From Rhodospirillales bacterium (GTDB taxonomy: Bacteria > Pseudomonadota > Alphaproteobacteria > QKFK01 > SZUA-500): DNA of 8,389 nt. This document shows, one piece after another, positions 6,317 to 8,389 of the stretch. The notes beneath the pieces are model-generated. The model searched no databases. It was not told where the DNA came from and saw only the letters and a program-made list of their open reading frames with translations. The translations under genes were made by a program, and so were the position numbers. The stretch spans positions 1-8,389 of the forward strand of contig QKFK01000219.1 of assembly GCA_003252195.1 (NCBI GenBank), read 5' to 3'. The number at the start of each line of letters is the position of its first letter. Position 1 is the stretch's first letter.

Positions 6317-6706
6317 TTAAACGGCTTGTTCAGGGTTAATACTACCTAAGCATAATTCATCAATACGGCTTTTAAGTTTATCAAAATCGACAGGCTTTGT
6401 ATGGAAGTCGTCACATTTTGATTCTTTGGCCTTATCTTTGAATTCATTAAACGGAAATGCTGTTACCGCAATCACAGGTGTTCTACATAGCGCAGGGTTT
6501 AGTTTGATGCGACGGATAACTTCCCATCCGTCAATATCTGGTAGATCAACATCCATTAAAATGATGTCTGGTCTTTGGTCTCTGGCAAGTAAAACGCCGT
6601 TATGACCATCTTCGGCACAAATGACTTCATAATCGTTCATTTGCAACCAACGAGATAGTACATCGCGGTTCATTTCGTTATCTTCTACTACCAATACCTT
6701 TAACAT
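6317..6706 (-). CDS. Single-domain response regulator (DivK/CheY-like receiver)
   Basis: This 129-residue protein is one complete receiver domain and nothing more. The acidic pair is Glu8/Asp9 (VVEDNEMNRD), the phosphoacceptor Asp52 is in ILMDVDLPDIDGWE, and Thr82 (VTAF) and Lys104 (TKPVD) complete the active site. It has no output domain, so it should act by protein contact or as a phosphate shuttle, like DivK or CheY. The start is set at the ATG at 6706 because GGGGAAG stands 2 bases before it; the frame extends 9 codons further to a TTG at 6733, which lacks a ribosome binding site. The hybrid kinase gene lies 128 bases downstream on the same strand, and the pairing suggests they share a pathway. 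It resembles DivK but lacks the neighbours needed to name it so. Confidence 0.92.
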   Translation of the reverse strand: MLKVLVVEDNEMNRDVLSRWLQMNDYEVICAEDGHNGVLLARDQRPDIILMDVDLPDIDGWEVIRRIKLNPALCRTPVIAVTAFPFNEFKDKAKESKCDDFHTKPVDFDKLKSRIDELCLGSINPEQAV

Positions 6707-6843
6707 ATCTTCCCCAGTGTTTACTCTGTCCAACCATATAATACTAACACAGATTAAAATTTATATCCATATCCATTGTAATACAAAGATATTTTTACGG
6801 AATATAATCTTTGAGCCAGTATTATATACTAAAAACTTATATC
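6707..6843 (-). other. Gap between folD and the receiver gene
   Basis: These 137 AT-rich bases hold no gene. Just after folD a weak repeat (AAAACT/AGTTTT at 6832-6837 and 6846-6851) overlaps its stop codon. Further on, CAAAGAT (6784-6790) and ATCTTTG (6807-6813) form a 7-base inverted repeat with a 16-base loop. Neither has a T run. On the minus strand, TTGTAT followed 15 bases later by TATAAA is a weak promoter candidate for the receiver gene. Confidence 0.4.
6709..6715 (-). promoter_or_regulatory. Ribosome binding site that fixes the receiver gene start
   Basis: GGGGAAG on the minus strand (6715 down to 6709) lies 2 bases before the ATG at 6706-6704, with its GGGGA core 4 bases away. The alternative TTG at 6733-6731 is preceded only by AT-rich sequence without a purine tract. 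The ATG start also begins directly at the first beta strand, MLKVLVVEDN. Confidence 0.65.
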
Positions 6844-7710
6844 TTAGTTTTGGCTTATAAAGGCATCTAAAGTGTTTTTAAGAAGCATAGCAATGGTCAT
6901 AGGGCCGACTCCTCCTGGTACAGGAGTGATTGCTTGGCAATGCTCTTTTGCACTTTCAAAATCCACATCACCAACTAATTTGTTCTTGCCATCAGTGGTG
7001 CTTATTCGGTTTATTCCCACGTCAATTATTATAGAATTTGGATTAAGCCATTCGCCTTTTACAAAATTGGGCTTACCGACTCCAACGACAACGATATCTG
7101 CTTTAGAGCAAAGTTCTTCAAGATTTGTGGTTCTAGAATGAGCAATGGTTACAGTGCAGTTTTCAGCCAATAATAGCGCAGACATAGGCTTGCCAACAAT
7201 GTTTGATCTGCCAATAATCAGAGCATTTTTTCCAGATAAGTCGGTGCATTCTATTTTAATTAAATCTAAGCAGCCTTTAGGCGTGCAGGGTATGAAGCCG
7301 TCTTTGATTCCACAGAATAATTTGCCAGAATTAATTGGGTGAAAACCGTCAACATCTTTTGATGGATTGATAGCATTTATTATTTTTTGTTCATCAATAT
7401 GTTTAGGTAGTGGTAGTTGAACTAATATTCCATTTACGTCTGGATTGTTATTTAGTTTCTCCACCTCAACTAAGAGAGCTTCTTCTGAAATACTATCTGC
7501 TAAATCAATTTGGATAGGATGTATATCAGCCTCTAATGCTTTTTTATGTTTGCTAGATACATAAACTTTACTAGCAGGGTTTTCGCCAACTAAAATTACG
7601 GCTAATGATGGTTTCTTTTTGTATTTATTTTCAATGGAAGATATTTCGGATTGAAGTTGTTTTACTATTTCTTCTGCACGAGCTTTACCATCAATTATTC
7701 TTGCCGTCAT
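6844..7710 (-). CDS. folD: FolD, methylenetetrahydrofolate dehydrogenase / cyclohydrolase
   Basis: FolD interconverts 5,10-methylene- and 10-formyl-tetrahydrofolate using NADP, supplying one-carbon units for purines and initiator formyl-methionine. This cytoplasmic protein has 288 residues, the same size as the E. coli enzyme. Seen in order: GENPASKVYVSSK (42-54) with Tyr50 and the catalytic Lys54; VQLPLPKHID (97-106); KDVDGFHP (118-125) with Asp121, all at the E. coli positions; the dinucleotide-binding GRSNIVGKP (167-175); and the signature PVPGGVGPMT (263-272). ATG at 7710 comes 3 bases after the DUF167 gene stop; its ribosome binding site GGAG lies within the end of that gene. It is the last gene of the yggT, DUF167, folD unit. 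No key residue is missing. Confidence 0.97.
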   Translation of the reverse strand: MTARIIDGKARAEEIVKQLQSEISSIENKYKKKPSLAVILVGENPASKVYVSSKHKKALEADIHPIQIDLADSISEEALLVEVEKLNNNPDVNGILVQLPLPKHIDEQKIINAINPSKDVDGFHPINSGKLFCGIKDGFIPCTPKGCLDLIKIECTDLSGKNALIIGRSNIVGKPMSALLLAENCTVTIAHSRTTNLEELCSKADIVVVGVGKPNFVKGEWLNPNSIIIDVGINRISTTDGKNKLVGDVDFESAKEHCQAITPVPGGVGPMTIAMLLKNTLDAFISQN

Positions 7711-7713
7711 TTC

Positions 7714-8025
7714 TTAAACTCCATATTCTTTTAGCTTTTCTTCTAGATAATTTATATCACTATCTATAAGGATTTTTTTGTTTTTATCTGTTTCCCCTGA
7801 GATTATTGAAAAGCTCTTTTTGGGTATCTTAAGTTCTTTGGATAATAAGTCAATCAAGGCTTTGTTGGCTTTGCCTTTTTCGGGCACGGTGGTTACAGAT
7901 ATTTTTATTACACCATTGCCATCAGCATCTTCTTCTATCTTATTTATAGAATTTTTAGATGATTTAGGAGCAAGGCGCACATTTAGTATAATGCCCTTAT
8001 CAGTTTTTGTAAGAGGAGAGCTCAT
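7714..8025 (-). CDS. DUF167/UPF0235 (YggU-family) protein
   Basis: This 103-residue protein belongs to the DUF167 (UPF0235, YggU) family of small cytoplasmic proteins of unknown function. Family marks are VRLAPKSSKN (16-25), the conserved VPEKGKANKALIDLLSKEL (47-65) and ISGETDKNKKI (75-85). Its length is usual for the family. It starts 2 bases after the yggT stop and ends 3 bases before folD. No Shine-Dalgarno is visible before its ATG (the minus-strand bases just before it read TTTAGATAATC), so ribosomes finishing yggT probably reinitiate here. The tight linkage to yggT fits the pairing of yggT and yggU in E. coli. Confidence 0.93.
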   Translation of the reverse strand: MSSPLTKTDKGIILNVRLAPKSSKNSINKIEEDADGNGVIKISVTTVPEKGKANKALIDLLSKELKIPKKSFSIISGETDKNKKILIDSDINYLEEKLKEYGV

Positions 8026-8027
8026 GA

Positions 8028-8327
8028 TTATCTAAATGAAAAAATCATCTCAGCAAAAACATTCTGAACTAAAAACAGTCCTAATAATAAAATCATTGGA
8101 GAGATATCTATGCCTCCACCAAGGTTTATATATTTACGAATTTTTCTATATGCAGGCTCTGTAATTCTATCTAGAAAATAAGAGATATTATATACAAATT
8201 TGTTGCGAGTGTTGATTATGTTAAAGGCGACTAACCAGCTCATAATCACAGAGGCGATTATAAGGTTAACATATATGTTGATTATTGTGTTTAGTGTTAG
8301 CAATATTGGCACAATGATTACATGCAT
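8028..8327 (-). CDS. yggT: YggT-family inner-membrane protein
   Basis: YggT proteins are small inner-membrane proteins. Their exact role is unsettled; they have been linked to osmotic stress in E. coli, and a plant relative (CCB3) helps cytochrome b6 maturation. The protein shown is 99 residues with two hydrophobic segments (about 4-39 and 76-96) and the family signature ITEPAYRKIRKYIN followed by GGGIDISPMILLL. It is a single-repeat form, about half the length of E. coli YggT, which has two such repeats; single-repeat forms are common in alphaproteobacteria. The start is the ATG at 8327 because GAAGGAG lies 6 bases upstream; the frame can be opened to a TTG at 8357, but that has no binding site and would add a charged, non-family extension. 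First gene of the unit with DUF167 and folD. Confidence 0.93.
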   Translation of the reverse strand: MHVIIVPILLTLNTIINIYVNLIIASVIMSWLVAFNIINTRNKFVYNISYFLDRITEPAYRKIRKYINLGGGIDISPMILLLGLFLVQNVFAEMIFSFR

Positions 8328-8333
8328 ATTTTG

Positions 8334-8340
8334 CTCCTTC
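8334..8340 (-). promoter_or_regulatory. Ribosome binding site that fixes the yggT start
   Basis: GAAGGAG on the minus strand (8340 down to 8334) is 6 bases before the ATG at 8327. It lies inside the frame that would be used if translation began at the TTG at 8357, which argues for the shorter protein. Confidence 0.75.
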
Positions 8341-8389
8341 AATCTATTTTTAAGCAAACATCTCTTTAAGCTAGAAAATAGTGTCTAAC
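8341..8389 (-). other. Leader or promoter region upstream of yggT (window edge)
   Basis: These 49 bases hold no recognised gene. CTATTTT (8344-8350) and AAAATAG (8375-8381) form a 7-base inverted repeat with a short inner AGC/GCT match (8353-8355, 8370-8372). It could be a leader hairpin of the yggT unit or the end of a gene outside the window. No convincing promoter pair is seen. Confidence 0.3.

Noticed and set aside
6707..6733. Nine-codon N-terminal extension of the receiver from a TTG start
   Set aside because: The TTG has no ribosome binding site, while the ATG at 6706 has GGGGAAG and starts at the first beta strand of the receiver fold.
6872..7342. Two plus-strand open frames opposite folD
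   Set aside because: They mirror the conserved FolD coding sequence and show no recognisable protein pattern.
8328..8357. Ten-codon N-terminal extension of YggT from a TTG start
   Set aside because: The extension would contain the strong ribosome binding site of the internal ATG and adds charged residues not typical of the family.
7778..8388. Plus-strand open frames opposite the DUF167 and yggT genes
   Set aside because: They are antisense to two conserved families in a tight operon, and hydrophobic runs in them mirror the opposite strand.

Overview
The window reads as an ordinary chromosomal stretch of an AT-rich alphaproteobacterium. This assignment is an inference from protein style: a UbiD of ubiquinone biosynthesis, the compact run yggT, DUF167 gene, folD, and a cytoplasmic hybrid histidine kinase paired with a DivK/CheY-like single receiver. 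I see no phage, transposon, CRISPR array, tRNA or rRNA, and no stretch over about 140 bases without a gene.

Left part, plus strand (1-2745). The 3' end of ubiD enters from the left edge. It is followed by a five-helix membrane protein of unknown function (642-1391) and, 10 bases later, by pmbA (tldE) starting with TTG at 1402. The pmbA gene faces dsbB convergently at about 2746-2803, where two perfect inverted repeats may serve as a shared 3' boundary.

Middle, minus strand (3955 down to 2804). A DedA/YqaA-type membrane protein and DsbB form a tight pair. The strong Shine-Dalgarno sequence of dsbB overlaps the stop codon of the dedA-like gene, so the two are probably translationally coupled.

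Right middle, minus strand (6706 down to 4029). Here lies a two-component locus: a stand-alone receiver protein and a 719-residue soluble PAS, HisKA, HATPase, REC, REC hybrid kinase. The AT-rich spacers around them hold hairpins and direct repeats. One is a 7-base complement of the kinase gene's ribosome binding site. No protein in the window carries a DNA-binding output domain.

Right end, minus strand (8327 down to 6844). The genes yggT, DUF167/UPF0235 and folD run in order with gaps of 2 and 3 bases, a clear operon linking folate one-carbon metabolism to two small conserved proteins.

Two reading frames (the receiver and YggT) can be opened further upstream at TTG codons. In both cases an internal ATG with a good Shine-Dalgarno sequence is the better start, and I annotate that one. 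The least explained item is the five-helix membrane protein. Nothing here is a convincing undescribed system.
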